Source: Blastomyces gilchristii SLH14081 (Eukaryota; Ascomycota; Eurotiomycetes; Onygenales; Ajellomycetaceae). From it: a DNA stretch of 64,000 nt. Each line of letters starts with the position of its first letter. Position 1 is the first letter of the stretch. The notes under the pieces were generated by a model, which was not told the DNA's origin, made no database searches, and worked only from the letters and a program-made list of their open reading frames with translations. Below are positions 1-12,220 of the stretch, piece after piece. A program made the translations under genes and the position numbers. The stretch covers positions 59,083 to 123,082 of the forward strand of contig NW_003101681.1 in assembly GCF_000003855.2 (NCBI RefSeq), given 5' to 3'.

Positions 1-3000
1 ATACTGCAGTACTAGCTTCTCAGCAGACAAAGATACTGATACTGAAGACTTCAATGATAAAGAATGAGTTTGATAAGAGTGTGATTGTTAATAAGTAGGC
101 CCTGATTCTTCTTTTTACTTTTTCAGCAGACTGCAGCCTCATTAGAATAGCAGTGACTCATGAATTGATAATATTAATCTTTTTTATTAATTTCAAATAT
201 CTCTTTATTTTCCTATTAACTGCTTCAGAAATTTTACACTTGTGTAGTCTTATTAAACTTCTAAAAAACTCTTTGAGAGAAAATAGAAGAAGAGTGTTAT
301 AGAGCTTACAAGATATCAGCTTATCACTGTGAGATTATCTCTAAAAAAACTCTTTAAAAAAAAATAAGAAGTCTTAAGCAGTATTTCTTATTCAACATCT
401 CTGATATATAATGAGATAGTCTCTACTAGTCATCTCATAGCTTGCAATCTCTTTCTCAGCATTTTTCAAATGCTTAAGTGATTCTCATGAATTCTGTGAT
501 AATGAATAATCTTCTCATTTAATAAGATATTGAAGCTTGTTATAATATATTCACTTATTCAATATTTTCTCCACAAGATATTCAGTATCACTGTCAATCT
601 TGATATTATCTGACTGAGACAGCTCTGTCTTGAGATGTTGTTTATAACGCTTCAAATAGAAAATATGAAAAATACAATAAATTGATTTCAATTCTGTGAA
701 TAATTTTAACTGATATATCTGCTTACTCATCACTCTTATTACTGAGAAAGATTCTAGTCACTACTTACTAAGCTTCTTATATAATCTCATTGTCTTGATA
801 TTCTTTACTGAAAGTAGTACTTAATTCTCTATTAAGAACTTCATTGAAAGATGTTTTCAATTATAGTATTTCATCTGCTTCTTCTGAGCACAGTGAATAC
901 TTTTCACTGTCTTCTCATAAATTTTATTCAAAAGTTTTAATCTTACTTTTACTTTTAGTACTGAGAGATACTCTGTTCTCTGTATCTGTTTAATATTCTG
1001 ACTGTCTATTTCTCTTCTTAGAATATCATCTGTGATGTCACTGAGTAATGAAGAATTATATTTATAATAAGTATAGAAAGAAGATATCTTTAAGATTACA
1101 TTCTTTGCATTATTATATATAAATTCAGTGATCAGAAGATGTTTGAGTTAATCATTCTGATAATATAAATAGAATACTCAAAGATGCTGTTTTAGTATCT
1201 GATTCTGATATTCAGTCTGATTATCTGTCTGCAGATGAAATGCAGTACTGAGAAGACATCTTATTATAAGATGATAGTAAAAAGTTAATCAGTATTTACT
1301 GATAAAGAGAAATTCTTGATCTGTTATTAATGATTTTGAAGCACTGTGATTATGAATGATAGTATCTAAAAACAGGTCAGTCAATTCAGAGGCTTTAATA
1401 TTTTTATCAGTAGAGATATATTTGATCATCTTTATAAAATAGTTAACAATGACTAAAATTGAGTTATATTCTTTGACTCTTATTAACTTTGACAGATTAA
1501 CTATGAAATTCATTAATAGATTCTGCTATAAGTTCTTTAAAACAGGCAGTGATATTAACTTGCTGTATTACTTATACTACAGAATCTTTATTCTTTAATA
1601 GATATTATAAGTCTTAATATACTCTTTGATATATGTCTGAAGCTTGTCTCAAATATATTTATATTTTAGAAGCTTCTCAGTCTTCTCTAATCTGAAGTGT
1701 CCTGTATAAGAATTAATATAATGAATTCTCAATAACTTCTGATACACTGCTCTACTATAAGAAATAAAGACTGAATTATTCAGTAGTAGAAGTTCATATT
1801 CTTCTAGTTATCAGTGACTTAATTTCTTAGCAGTATCATCTCACTCAGAGCCTGTCTCTTTCAAGTTTAAACTAAATTCTTTCTTCTTCAACTTCTGAAT
1901 TCAAGCTGTAGTAGAGATATCTCTCTTCTGTAACTTATTAATAAATTTTAAAAGTAGTCAGATTGAAAGATTGTAGACTGTTTCATTCTTTATTAATTCA
2001 ATGATTATAAGATATGATATGAGAAGCTTATAATCTTCAGTATCAGTTCTCTGTAAAGATCTGAGTTTTCTTTTATCTTCTATACTGAGTTGTGCAGCTG
2101 TCTTATCAGCACTGTTTCTGAGCTTCAGATAATCTTAACTCTCTGCAGCTAGCTTCTTCTACAGTGATGACAGAGATTCTTTTATAGAATTCTTCTCTGC
2201 ATTAATAATATTATAATTAGACTGTTTAGATAATATATTGATGAGATTAAGTTGATCTGAATAATATTAAATATAGAAATTATACTCTGAAAGCAGCTCT
2301 GCTCATCTGACTTGATATTCTATCAAGCTCTTTATTGTTAAGAAGTAACACAGATTTGTATAATCAGTGAGAACTTATACTGAGTACTTACTATTCTGAA
2401 GATAATGTTATCAGATATTAAAGAATTTGATAATTACTAATATCTTCTGATTATGAGTATTATACCTTCTCTGTATGAGTGATAACTTCTTGAAGAAGAA
2501 GATCACTGATCTTTATTCATAGTATCTTATAGACTTTATGAAAAAATCTTCTCTTACAGACAATTCATTATCTATATCTTCAGAAGTGATTATTCTCTGA
2601 TTCTTTCAATATTGAAAGATCTTCAGTATTAACTGTGAAAAGATTTCATAGATCTCATTTTCAGATATATCAGTCTTACACTGACTGAGTAAATCAGAGT
2701 TAAAGTGATTCAGTATTGTGATATCTGTAAAAGCTTATTTCAATTCTATAAATATCTGCACAGTGTCTTGAGTGAGAATAAATGATTCTGTTTTTCTGTC
2801 TTTCACACTTCTCTTTAACAGATCTGTAAGAAGAGCAGTAATTCATGAATATATATAGATGAATTATCTGTAGAAATTCATAAATTCTAGAAACATCTGT
2901 ATCTTGCAGTATGTTGATAGTGCTAATCAGTTCTCAATAGTAGAGACTCAGCTTCTATTCATTGAAATGCTGTTCATCTTAATAATATAATCTAAGAAAT

Positions 3001-4250
3001 CAATCTTCTGCATGTAGAATGAGTATTTTTCAGTATTTGTATAGAGTTAATACTGTCTCAAGTGACTCAACACTTCTCAAACATGAATATCATATTCTTT
3101 CTCTGATTTTAAGAAGATTAGAATGTTATTCAGATATACTATATAGAAGATATTAACAAGACTCTGCAGTGTCTCATTTATATAGATCTGAAAGATGACT
3201 GAAGTGTTATAAAGATTAAAAAATAAAACAAGATATTTAAAATTACTGTACTTGATATGAAAAGCTGTTTTTTAAATATCATCTTCATTAACTCTGATTC
3301 TATGATAGATATTCTGTATATTAGTCTTTGAGAATATCTTTGCTTCAGATAATTAATCAATTATCTTATTAATTAATAGTAATGAATAGTGATTCTTAAC
3401 TGTCATCTTATTGAGACCTCTGTAGTCTATGTATAGATATAGTCTATCATTCTTCTTGAGTATAAAGAGTATAGACATCTCTGCTGAACTCTTTAATGAA
3501 TATATTCAGTTCTTTGATTACACTTTCTCAAGATATTTACACAGAACATTCAATTTCTTTACAGACAAGTTGTAAAGAGGCCTGTACAGTGCTGTTATAT
3601 CATCTTCAAGACAAATCTTATATTATATCTTGATATCAGAAAACTTCACTACTTCTCTTTCTAAAAAGACATTCTTATAATCTGTAAAGAGATATTATAT
3701 ATATTCATCTTTAATAATGAATACTACTGCTAATCTTGCAGTGAGAGTGATGATTTCTTCATCTATTTTCAAGTTTTAATTATCTGCTATACAGTATATT
3801 AACTCTATCTTTTTCTCAAGATTTTTCTGATGAAACTCTTCAGATTTCTCTATCACTATCTCTTTATCAGTGAGATGATATTATCACATCTGAGTGACTC
3901 AGTCAATGAGAGAATTATTTTCTCTCAATTATAAGAGATCTAGAATGATATTCTCATATATAATATTAATAATATAAAGAAGCAGACTACTCTTCTTAAA
4001 GATTTCTTCTAAGTCTGTGATCACATACTTTGCTTGAATTATACTAAAATAATAATACTTCATTTTATTAATAAATTTCATATAATCTGATAGATCTATC
4101 TTCTTTCAATTCTTCATTAAAGAAAAGAAATAGAATATGAAGTTGATATTTATCTTAGAGTTAAGTAGATATCTCACTAATATCTCTTTATTCAGAGTAT
4201 ATATTGTGATTATAATATAAACTCAGAGATATGAGAATTATTAATTCTTC
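1..4250 (-). pseudogene. Gypsy-1 pol remnant: RT, RNase H, integrase
   Basis: The minus strand at 3178-3360 carries the gypsy RT stretch that normally reads through W-R-I-R to the WKTAF region. The catalytic YLDD is YLNN at about 3115-3150, so both metal-binding Asp are lost. RNase H should occupy about 2100-2760. An integrase zinc finger (H-x-H ... C-x2-C type, with the SYTGHFRLEKT stretch) lies at about 1540-1720, followed by the catalytic core at 1000-1540. There 1289-1513 is still open and includes NYFIKMIKYI and SLITDQEFLF, equal to the family's DRFTKMAKYI and SLITDRG. Many stops occur at former Trp and Gln codons. It cannot encode an active enzyme. Confidence 0.75.
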
Positions 4251-4299
4251 ATTTCTTTCTCTTCCTTATCTTTCACAGATATGTTTGTTAGAAGAGAAG

Positions 4300-5200
4300 T
4301 TCACTTTAAGAAGATATCTTCTTAGTTTCTTCTCTTCTTCAGCTTCTTATAATTATTAATATAGTGATTATCAGCTCTACAGTTAAAATAGAGATCTTTA
4401 TCAAATCTTTTTTAATATTTCTTCATAGTGAGTGAAGAATTAGAATACTTGAAATTCTTCTTTACTTTCTCTACACTAAGACTGTCACAGTGTTATTTAA
4501 ATTCTGTTATTAATTACTTAGAAGAGATCTTATTAATCTTTTTCTCAGAGAATTAATTATTTAAATAGATTCAGAAAGTCAGGTTGATAAGCTCAGTGTA
4601 ATTAATTAATAAACTCTGATACTGTGATATTATTATCTATATCTTATGAGTCAGCTTTGTGAGATAAAGCTGTATCTTTAATTAATTCAAATCATCAGTT
4701 AATTTCTCTCAATATTCTTCAAATCTTATATTGAAATTGAAAGAATTCTCATTATCTTATTAATATAATGAGTTGAATTACTATACTGCTGTGAAGCTGT
4801 AATTATGATAATCTTCAATTTAATTCAGTAGAAAGTTCTTGAATTCTTCTCAAGTTATAAAAGTATTGATATACTTAAACTCTCTCTTCTTAATAACTCA
4901 AGTAGTTACAGAGATGTCTTTAAGAAGATTGACAGTGTATATTACTTATATCTTATAAGTATTATACTGACTCAGATTAAGGCAGAATTTCTGTTCAAGA
5001 GTATGAATAATACTGTGAAATTCAGATAAGATGTTTTTCTTGTATCTCAGAGAATCTCTGATCTTAATCTCTCTATCTTTATAATAGATGTAGATGTGTA
5101 GAGACTGCAGCAGTGATAGAGCAGTTGAAGAATCTATATTAAAATATACAGTGAGTTCAGAAATCTCAGATTTCTGCTGAGATAGAGGTGTACATACTCT
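4300..5200 (-). pseudogene. Gypsy-1 gag remnant with CCHC zinc knuckle
   Basis: Read on the minus strand, 4402-4339 encodes a decayed nucleocapsid knuckle (YFNC, then a His four to five residues on, then NY for the last Cys), matching C-x2-C-x4-H-x4-C with two Cys changed to Tyr. TGC or TGT to TAC or TAT is the change RIP makes. Gag would form the virus-like particle and bind the RNA. Upstream to about 5200 the frame is broken by many stops and the start codon cannot be fixed. It lies between the LTR and pol, where gag belongs. Confidence 0.55.
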
Positions 5201-5328
5201 AGAAAATGATGTAGTATTTCTCTCAGAGAGTGAGATCAGATCAGTCTCAGTATAAGTGTATAAGATTATATTAGTCTATTAGAGCTTAACTGATTCAAAC
5301 TTATAATTAGATTAAATGATTCAAATTG

Positions 5329-5871
5329 TAACATGATGAAATCAAAATAATGACTAGTTAGCAGTGTTATATAGAGAAAGTTGTTTAAGTAGTTGTATAA
5401 GTGAGCTTGACTATCTTACTTAAATAGTGAGCTTGTAGACTACAGAGTTATTGTAAGAATATCACTGATATGATACTTAGTATACTAAGAAGATTGTATA
5501 AGATATGCAGTAACTCTTGTATATATTTCAGTAGAAAAAAAAACAAATCACTGACTTCTTTGATGAGAAGCCAGTATCTAGCTATTCTATATAGATAATA
5601 GATGAATACTCTTCTCTTATATCATGAGTAAGAATAGCTGAAGCAATACCTCAGCGGCGCCTCACTGTTAAGAAAGAGTAATCTGCTGACCTTGTATAGA
5701 AGCAGAGTTCTCATATTCATCAATCAGATCTTTCTATGATATATCCGAATGATGTCATAGAGTGGTTGAAAACCGGTTCAAACAGTCTGTGAAATGAATG
5801 AAATCATCTGTATGAAAGCAATGAGCCGTATGGAACCGCAGTGAGGCCTTGGCGCGGCCAGAGGCGTGACA
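5329..5871 (-). repeat. Probable 5' LTR of Gypsy-1
   Basis: On the minus strand the sequence opens with TGTCACGCC at 5871. A candidate end TGTTACA lies near 5329, which would give an LTR of about 543 bp. The outer 230 bp (5640-5871) is unusually GC-rich and holds two inverted, related motifs built on CAGTGAGGC with CGCCGC or GGCGCGGC. The inner half is AT-rich. No second copy is in the window, so the inner limit is a guess from the TG...CA rule. Confidence 0.45.
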
Positions 5872-6386
5872 ATCAGAGTGACTGATGAGCAAGCTTCTAT
5901 CTGAGAACTCAGTGTCTGCTTAACTGTTGACTGTTTCTCTATTTCTTACATATTGTTACATGTTCAGATATCTCTTAATGAATAATTGTTTCTAATAAGA
6001 AGATAATGAATGTTTTTCTAGTGTAAGAGGCCTACACTGAATAGATTGGTATTATATTGATAGATCTTATATAATAAAGAGAAAAATATTAGAGAAGAAA
6101 AAGAAAGAGAAAGTGTGAGAATCAGTGATTAAAGTGGATATTTATATGTGTATGTGATGACATATGCAGTGGAGCTTCAGAGTGGAAGAATCTATATGTG
6201 TTAGTAGCAGCTGAGGATCGGCGATTGAGAATGGCCGAGAATCAGAGTGTACGCGTTTGTGGCAGCCGAGGATCAGTGATTGAGAATGGCCGAGAATCGG
6301 GGTGTACATGTTCAAGAATGAAGCAGTTGAAATCTGTGAAGTGTAACAGAATAGTCTATATGATTGATCGGGCGCAGCCTGCCACA
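5872..6386 (-). repeat. Chr-0: chromovirus leader (5872-6021) and 5' LTR (6022-6386)
   Basis: This is a minus-strand copy of the LTR found at 22130-22438, 46805-47120, 48085-48377 and elsewhere: it starts TGTGGCAGG at 6386 and ends TCTTACA at 6022. The leader (ending 5872) matches the leader of Chr-1 but is cut by Gypsy-1, so the body of Chr-0 should lie left of the window. The LTR is 365 bp instead of about 293-316 bp because a unit of about 65 bp containing GAATGGCCGAGAATC is duplicated around 6205-6310. It keeps more CpG than other copies. Confidence 0.75.
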
Positions 6387-6479
6387 GTAATTAATATATA
6401 TACATAGCTGCAAATACAGTCTAAGAATAAATAAAAGACTGTCTTTAGAACTGCACTGAGATTATTTAAATATCTAGTA

Positions 6480-7199
6480 ATATCTTTTGATTTCATTAAT
6501 ACTCTCACAGTATTTCAGTCATTTATTAATAAAATACTTTATATATATCTGAATATCTTTATAATAATATATCTGAATGATGTGATGATGTACTTTATAG
6601 AAAAGAAAGAACATACTGAGTATATATAAACTGTGTTAAAGATCTTAGATGAGATAGAACTGTATATTAAGCTTATAAAATATAACTTCAGTACTTACTG
6701 AATTAATTTCCTAGAATATATAATCACTATAGATGATATTCAGATAAAATCTTTATAAGTTAAGACTATTCTATTATAACTGAAGCTAACTAGTATTTAT
6801 AAGATGCAGATCTTTCTAAGCTTTGTGCATTTTTATAAATAGTTTATCTTTGTATTTATAAGAATCTTCTTATCTCTTACAGACATACTGAAGAGTGAAA
6901 TTAAGAAGAAGTCATTCTATGAATAATGAATAAAAAGATTATTAAGAAGAAAGAGCTGTAAGAATTTTCTTATCTCAGAAGCTTACAGAGTCTTTACAAG
7001 ATTGAAATAGATATTTATAGATACTGTGATACTGTGATACTGTTTCACTTTAATCTCTTACTTTTAATCAGATTAAAGACAGATATTTTCTTCTTTTTAA
7101 TTTCAGAAATAGTCTTATAACTACAGTTAAATAAGAACTGAGTTTCAGTGATCTTTTTCTCATAGAAAATATAATCTGTGAAGATCAACTATAGCATTT
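6480..7199 (+). pseudogene. Gypsy-2 RT to RNase H remnant
   Basis: The frame starting near 6480 reads as the palm of a Ty3/gypsy reverse transcriptase. A YLND motif at about 6560-6590 replaces YLDD (Asp to Asn), followed by the EHTEYI helix, the FLEYIIT stretch (family: FLGYIIT) and the connection domain with FLSFVHFYK (family: FLGFAGFYRRFI). Several in-frame stops sit at expected Trp or Gln sites. RNase H continues after SINE-1. Confidence 0.7.
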
Positions 7200-7213
7200 A
7201 TAATCAGAAGCTT

Positions 7214-7588
7214 TTATTATTATTATTATTATTACTCTTTTATTATACTCATATACAAGCGGAGCTTGTAATGAGTCCTTGTGGTATGTTAAATACAGGT
7301 TAAGTGTTGATTATACAGGAGGAACTACAGGTGTTGAGATCACATCAAGATAACAAGAACATAGAAAATACAAAGAAGTGACAATTAAATACATACAATA
7401 ATAACTTCTCATCTCAGAAACATAGAGCAATTTGTTGAAGTGATTTGTACACCTCTGTATTTATTAGAAACCTGAGGTGCTTGAGTTCTGGATTTAATGT
7501 ACTCTCTGCAGGTTTCGAATTCACATGTCTTGATTTCTCACACCAAGGCACTACTGAGTCACTGTATTAACTATTTAACTACCAGGGC
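7214..7588 (-). mobile_element. SINE-1, tRNA-headed SINE (375 bp)
   Basis: It is flanked by a perfect 14-bp duplication ATAATCAGAAGCTT at 7200-7213 and 7589-7602. On the minus strand it starts with a tRNA-like head opening with CCTGGTAG, has a B-box-like GTGAATTCGAAACC, then a body shared with SINE-2 and SINE-3 (the piece ACTCAAGCACCTCAGG), and ends in a simple (AAT)n tail, seen on plus as (ATT)n from 7214. It is inserted in Gypsy-2. It has no coding capacity; pol III transcription and LINE-assisted movement are inferred from the structure. Confidence 0.88.
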
Positions 7589-7602
7589 ATAATCAGAAGC
7601 TT

Positions 7603-9600
7603 CTCATAATAGTGAAATTCTTCTGTCACTGATATCACTACTTTAAGAGTCTTATAGCAGTGATTACAATTAAAACTAATTATAATAGCTTATAACAGTT
7701 TACTTCAATTAAGAAACTCTTATAGTAGTAAATTTACTGAGCTTAGAAACTAAGTAAGTTCTGATTTAAGATAGAGTATATTAAGAAAACTAAGAACTCA
7801 GTGAACAGACTCTCTTACAGATCTGACTATGTTAAGAATATCAGAATAACAGATACAGAGAGACTAGAGAAGATAGAAAAGTATTATAAAATACTTAAAC
7901 TGAGTATTATAAAGAGATTGACTAAAGAGTCTCTTAATTCTCTATAAAAGAAGAGAGAGAAGAGAGAAGAGAAGTTTATATAACTACTTTTTATAACACT
8001 GAGAGTTAACACTCTGAGAATCTTTATGAGAATTCTTAAAGAGAGTATCTATAATCTGAAGAATTTATACACTTTAAGAAGTACTGTGAAAGATCTGATA
8101 TAAGAAGAAACACAGTATAAGTCTTTATCAGATTTTCTATTCAGATTATCAGAACTGTAACAGCAGAATAACTATACTCAGTATATTTAGAAACTACTCA
8201 CAGCAGAGATTAACTCTTTAGAAATAAAGAATTAAAAAGACTTAAATAATCTTTTATATAGAGAGAGTTGAATTTATGTATCTATGAATAAGTTTCTATA
8301 TATAAAACTTATTAAAAGATATTATAACTCTTCTCTAGCAGGTTATTTTATAAATACTAGAACTTATAAGTTATTTATAAGAAAATACTTCTGACTGAAA
8401 ATACAAGAGTTTGTAAAGAAGATAGTGAATTCTTATACTATTTATCAGAGTTTATAGATAGTATGATTCAGATTATATAAAGAACTTACTTCTCTACTCA
8501 TCTTATAGAAATCTTGAGAATAGCTAGAAACAAATATTTTTGTAAGTCTCTCTGAAAGTAAGAACATATATAATATCTACTTTAACAGTATACTGATAAT
8601 AATAGATTACTTTATTAAGATAATATACTTTATACTCACTCATAAGAACTTAAAATTAAAGAATTTAACTTATATTTTCATTTATAATATAATCTGATTG
8701 TATGAGCTATCTGTGAATATTATCTCAGATAGAGAATTAATCTTTATAAAGAAGTTTTAATATGATCTAATAACTATATTAAAGATCTTATAAGATCTAA
8801 GCACAGCTTTTCATTAATAGACAGATAATTAGATAGAGTATTTAATTAGTATATTAAAACAGTATCTGTAGTTCTTTATCAATTATAATTAGAATAACTG
8901 AATGCATTAATTATCACTTACAGAGATTATATATAATAACTTAAAGTATATCAGTACAGATAAAACCTTTTTTAAGATACTCACTGAGACATATCTGTAG
9001 ATTATCTTGATAAATCTGTGAGAGTATACTATAGAGTGTAATAATATCTGTAAATAAACTGAGAGAATTCAGAATATCTGAGAAAAAGTCTGTAAATTCT
9101 TGAGAAAGACTTAAGAGTATTAAAAGAGATACTATAACTCTAAGCATATTATCAAGAGTGTTAAGAAAGATGATAAAGTCTGACTAAGTCTGAAAAATAT
9201 TATTATATAGAGATTTAGTAAGAAGCTGAATCTCTTCTAGATAGAGTCTTATAAGATTATGAAGAAAATTAGTTTATAGTTCTATAGATTAATACTGTTA
9301 TCTGAGTTATAGATATATAATATTTTTTATATCTCTTTACTTTATAAAATATAAGAAATTCTTAGAAGAGAATTCTGTGACTCATAACTCTGTTTATAAA
9401 GTATTAGAGAGTGAAAGAGAATGTCAGATTAGAGAGATTATTAACTCAGAGAAGTGAGATTATAAGCTCTGATTTAAAATTCAGTGATAAGAGTCTTCTG
9501 ATAAAGTAAATAAGTTCAATTCAGAATTATTCAGATAGATAAGATATCTGCAGAAGCTGAGACATGACTTTCATACTATAAATTCTAATAAGTCAGAATG
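7603..9600 (+). pseudogene. Gypsy-2 RNase H end, integrase and C-terminal tail
   Basis: After the SINE the pol frame resumes. An integrase zinc-binding region starts near 8325 (HDSSLAGYF) and includes QEFVKKIVNSYTIY at about 8410, with both Cys of C-x2-C lost. The catalytic core runs about 8500-8960: the IDYFIKI stretch, then NIISDRELIF around the second Asp, then STAFH with the former QTDGQTE. The tail at about 9400-9590 (YKL ... HDF) resembles a chromodomain-like or chromoshadow tail of fungal gypsy elements, but this is weak. Stops are frequent. Confidence 0.65.
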
Positions 9601-10496
9601 ATATAATCTTCACTAAGAATATAATTATAACAAGAATATTAATACTGTTATTTATAAATTCTAGTCTATAAATATAATGAGTTTCTACTGAGGTGAATAG
9701 TCTGCAGTGAAAACAAAGAAAAGAAGAAATTATATTCTTATTAAAGTTAAAAAATAAAGAAAATAAAAAGTGAGCTGTGAACACAATTTAGTAACTAATA
9801 AAAGAAAAATAAAGAAAACTTATATTTACAATCTTATTATCTATGTTACTCAATCTCTCTATAACTATCAATTTCTCTTTTCAAAGAAGCAGAGAGTATC
9901 ATATCTATGATATAGATAATTATTATATTTGATATAAAGACTGCTGAAAATGCATAGACTTTTAGAGAGTCAGACATCAGAATATACATAGTTGTAGTAG
10001 AGTTTTGAGAGCTGATTATCTATATATATTATCAGATGTCTCTTACAAAGCTGTATTCACTCTCTCAGTTATACTGAAGTATTCAGCCTGAAAACTATTA
10101 AGATATGAAGAGAAGACTGATCTATTCAGATCAACTCTTATCATCATTTCATAGCATTCATATTGTCTTAATTATCTGAATTTTACAGGTATCTGAGAAC
10201 TCATCTCTTGTTGATATTGAGATTGTGAAAATGTGCTGTGATGCAAGAATCATTGATAGAGAATCTAGACATAATTGCATATATCTGATCAGAGATTGTA
10301 CAGGTAGAAAAGAAGTGATTATACATCTGCAGAGTTATAGAAAGCACTGACAGCACTGAGATCTTCACAGAAACTGTTAGCTAGAGTCTATAAGAAATCA
10401 CTTATAGAGAGACTTACAGCAAAGAATAGAACTGCACTGCTGAGAGTTAGAGACTGATCTAAGAGAGGTACAGAATTGACTACTGATCTGAAGATC
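9601..10496. other. Unassigned AT-rich segment
   Basis: No domain, LTR pair or tRNA-like sequence was recognised. The short open frame at 9593-9784 (minus) is hydrophobic and low in information, as expected by chance in AT-rich DNA. The segment ends at the target site of LINE-A (AGATACAGTAA at 10497-10507). It may be the remaining 3' end of Gypsy-2 plus an older repeat. Confidence 0.4.
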
Positions 10497-10507
10497 AGAT
10501 ACAGTAA

Positions 10508-11441
10508 TTATTATTATTATTCTTTAATTTTAGATGTATACAGTCAGAGACTATGACATCTACCTAAGAACTGTTAGTTCTCAGAGATTTTCTAATATCT
10601 ATAAAGTTAACTATTATACATTTATCAAGTTCAGATATTTAAAATCAGAAAATTTCAGCTCAGAATATAAAAACTTTTTACAAATTACAGTATTTTAACC
10701 CCTTTTGATACTCTGAAATCATTTGGAAATATTATGACAAAAGAAAAGAGAACAAAGTCTTAAAGATAGACATATTAAATAAGTAAATAGAAAAGAACAG
10801 AAAAGAAAAAGTCAAGTAAAGAGAGACTATAATAAAATAAAATTATTAAAGAATAGTGTATAGCTGTTGTAACAGACTATATCTAATCAATTTCCATCTT
10901 CTCATATTCAGATATTTCTGAATGCAGTTATTTTCTTATAGCTGCTTGAGTTTCTGATAGAAAGTCTATTAAGTATTTAATTCCTGTCTCAGTTGAGAAT
11001 AAGAATCTTACATTTAATTGATTTAAATCATACTTCTCTTTCAATCTTACTCTGAGACTATTGTATAATGCACAATGCATTACAATATACTCAGGATTTT
11101 CATTTGCATTGCAGAATGAGCATTTTATTGAATTAGATCTATTATTAAATCCTTGTATATAAGATTTGAAATACTCATGTTTTAGTTTCCGCTGAATTAT
11201 AGATGAGAATATTTTCTTTTTACATTTAATTAAAGAAGATTTTCACTTGAGTTTTATCTCAAATTTTAAATAATGTATGCTCTTCTTTTGTTTCTGCCAG
11301 CTTTCATTTCACTTATTTAAACAAGATTTCTTTATCTTTCTCTTTATAAAAGATCAGGACACTGTTTTTTGAATAGATCTGCGTAATTCTGAACTCTTTT
11401 TTACTGCTAAATCAGCCAATTCATTGCCATGAATATTTATA
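10508..11441 (-). mobile_element. LINE-A, 5'-truncated Tad1-like LINE copy
   Basis: On plus it begins with (ATT)n and the LINE 3' end (the AGATGTATACAGTCAG region), then the decayed 3' UTR and the last third of ORF2, up to the RNase H motif that reads NIHGNELADLAVKK at 11354-11440. Similarity to LINE-B stops at about 11441. The flanks AGATACAGTAA (10497-10507) and AGATGCAGTGA (11442-11452) differ only by G/A changes, so they are a target-site duplication altered by RIP. 5' truncation is normal for target-primed reverse transcription. Confidence 0.85.
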
Positions 11442-11452
11442 AGATGCAGTGA

Positions 11453-11832
11453 TAAGACTGAGAGAGATGAAGATACTATTACAGATAATAACACTCTCAC
11501 TTCATTAGCTAGCAGAAAGTGATTAGAAGAGTTATAGAAATACTTATAAGAAGCTGAGTAAAAGTCAGACATTGTTTATAAAGATATTAAAATTAAAAAA
11601 TTTTTTATTCTTGAGAAGTTCTTGAATTAATATATAAACATTGTCAGAAACACTTTCTCTCTGTCATTTAAGTGAAAACACTTTACAGATAAATGAGAAT
11701 ACTCACAGTTTATAGAAATAAGAGCTATTATAGAAAAAGAGAAAAGAAGAGAAGATTCTACATATAGATCTGAGATATTTATACTACTCTAGAGAGATTT
11801 ATTTATACTATAAATAATTCTATAAAATAGTC
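11453..11832. other. Unassigned spacer between LINE-A and LINE-B
   Basis: No feature recognised. An open frame at 11354-11572 (minus) starts here only because its N-terminal half is read from the flank; its C-terminal part belongs to LINE-A. The piece does not match the pol sequence that should follow Chr-1, so the target of LINE-B is not a simple continuation of Chr-1. Confidence 0.35.
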
Positions 11833-12220
11833 AGATTACTCTAGTATTATTATTATTATTATTCTTCTTCAATTATAGATGTATGCAGTCAGAGACTATG
11901 ACATCTACCTGAGAACTTTTAGTTCTCAGGGTTTTTCCTATATCTGTAAAGTTAACTATTATACATTCATCAATTTTGAATATGCAAAATCAGAAAATTC
12001 CAGTTCAGAATACAATAACTGTTTACAAATTGCAGTGTTTTAACATCTTCTGATACTTTGAAATCATTTGACAATATCATGACAAAGGAAAAGAGAACAC
12101 AGTCTTAAAGATAGACACATTAAATAGATAGATAGAAAGGAATTAAAAGGAAAAGATAAAGTAAAGAGAGACTGTAATAAAACAAATTATTAAAAGATAG
12201 TATATAGCTGTTTTAACAGA

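Larger units (their letters stand above)
1..5871 (-). mobile_element. Gypsy-1, Ty3/gypsy LTR retrotransposon (5' LTR plus gag-pol; cut by window start)
   Basis: A minus-strand Ty3/gypsy element whose domains run gag, RT, RNase H, integrase from high to low coordinates, as expected for this superfamily. The upstream end is a TGTCACGCC start at 5871, directly against the leader of Chr-0, so Gypsy-1 appears inserted in that leader. The 3' LTR is not seen and probably lies before base 1. Coding parts are heavily RIP-mutated, while 5640-5871 keeps CpG and GG. Order and motifs are seen directly. LTR limits other than 5871 are inferred. Confidence 0.8.
6392..9600 (+). mobile_element. Gypsy-2, 5'-truncated Ty3/gypsy element
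   Basis: A plus-strand pol remnant that begins inside RT and runs through RNase H and integrase to a C-terminal tail. It has no gag, protease or LTR that I can identify. It abuts the LTR of Chr-0 on the left and is interrupted by SINE-1 (7214-7588). Its integrase differs from that of the chromoviruses in this window, so it is a separate lineage. It is heavily RIP-mutated throughout. Confidence 0.7.
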
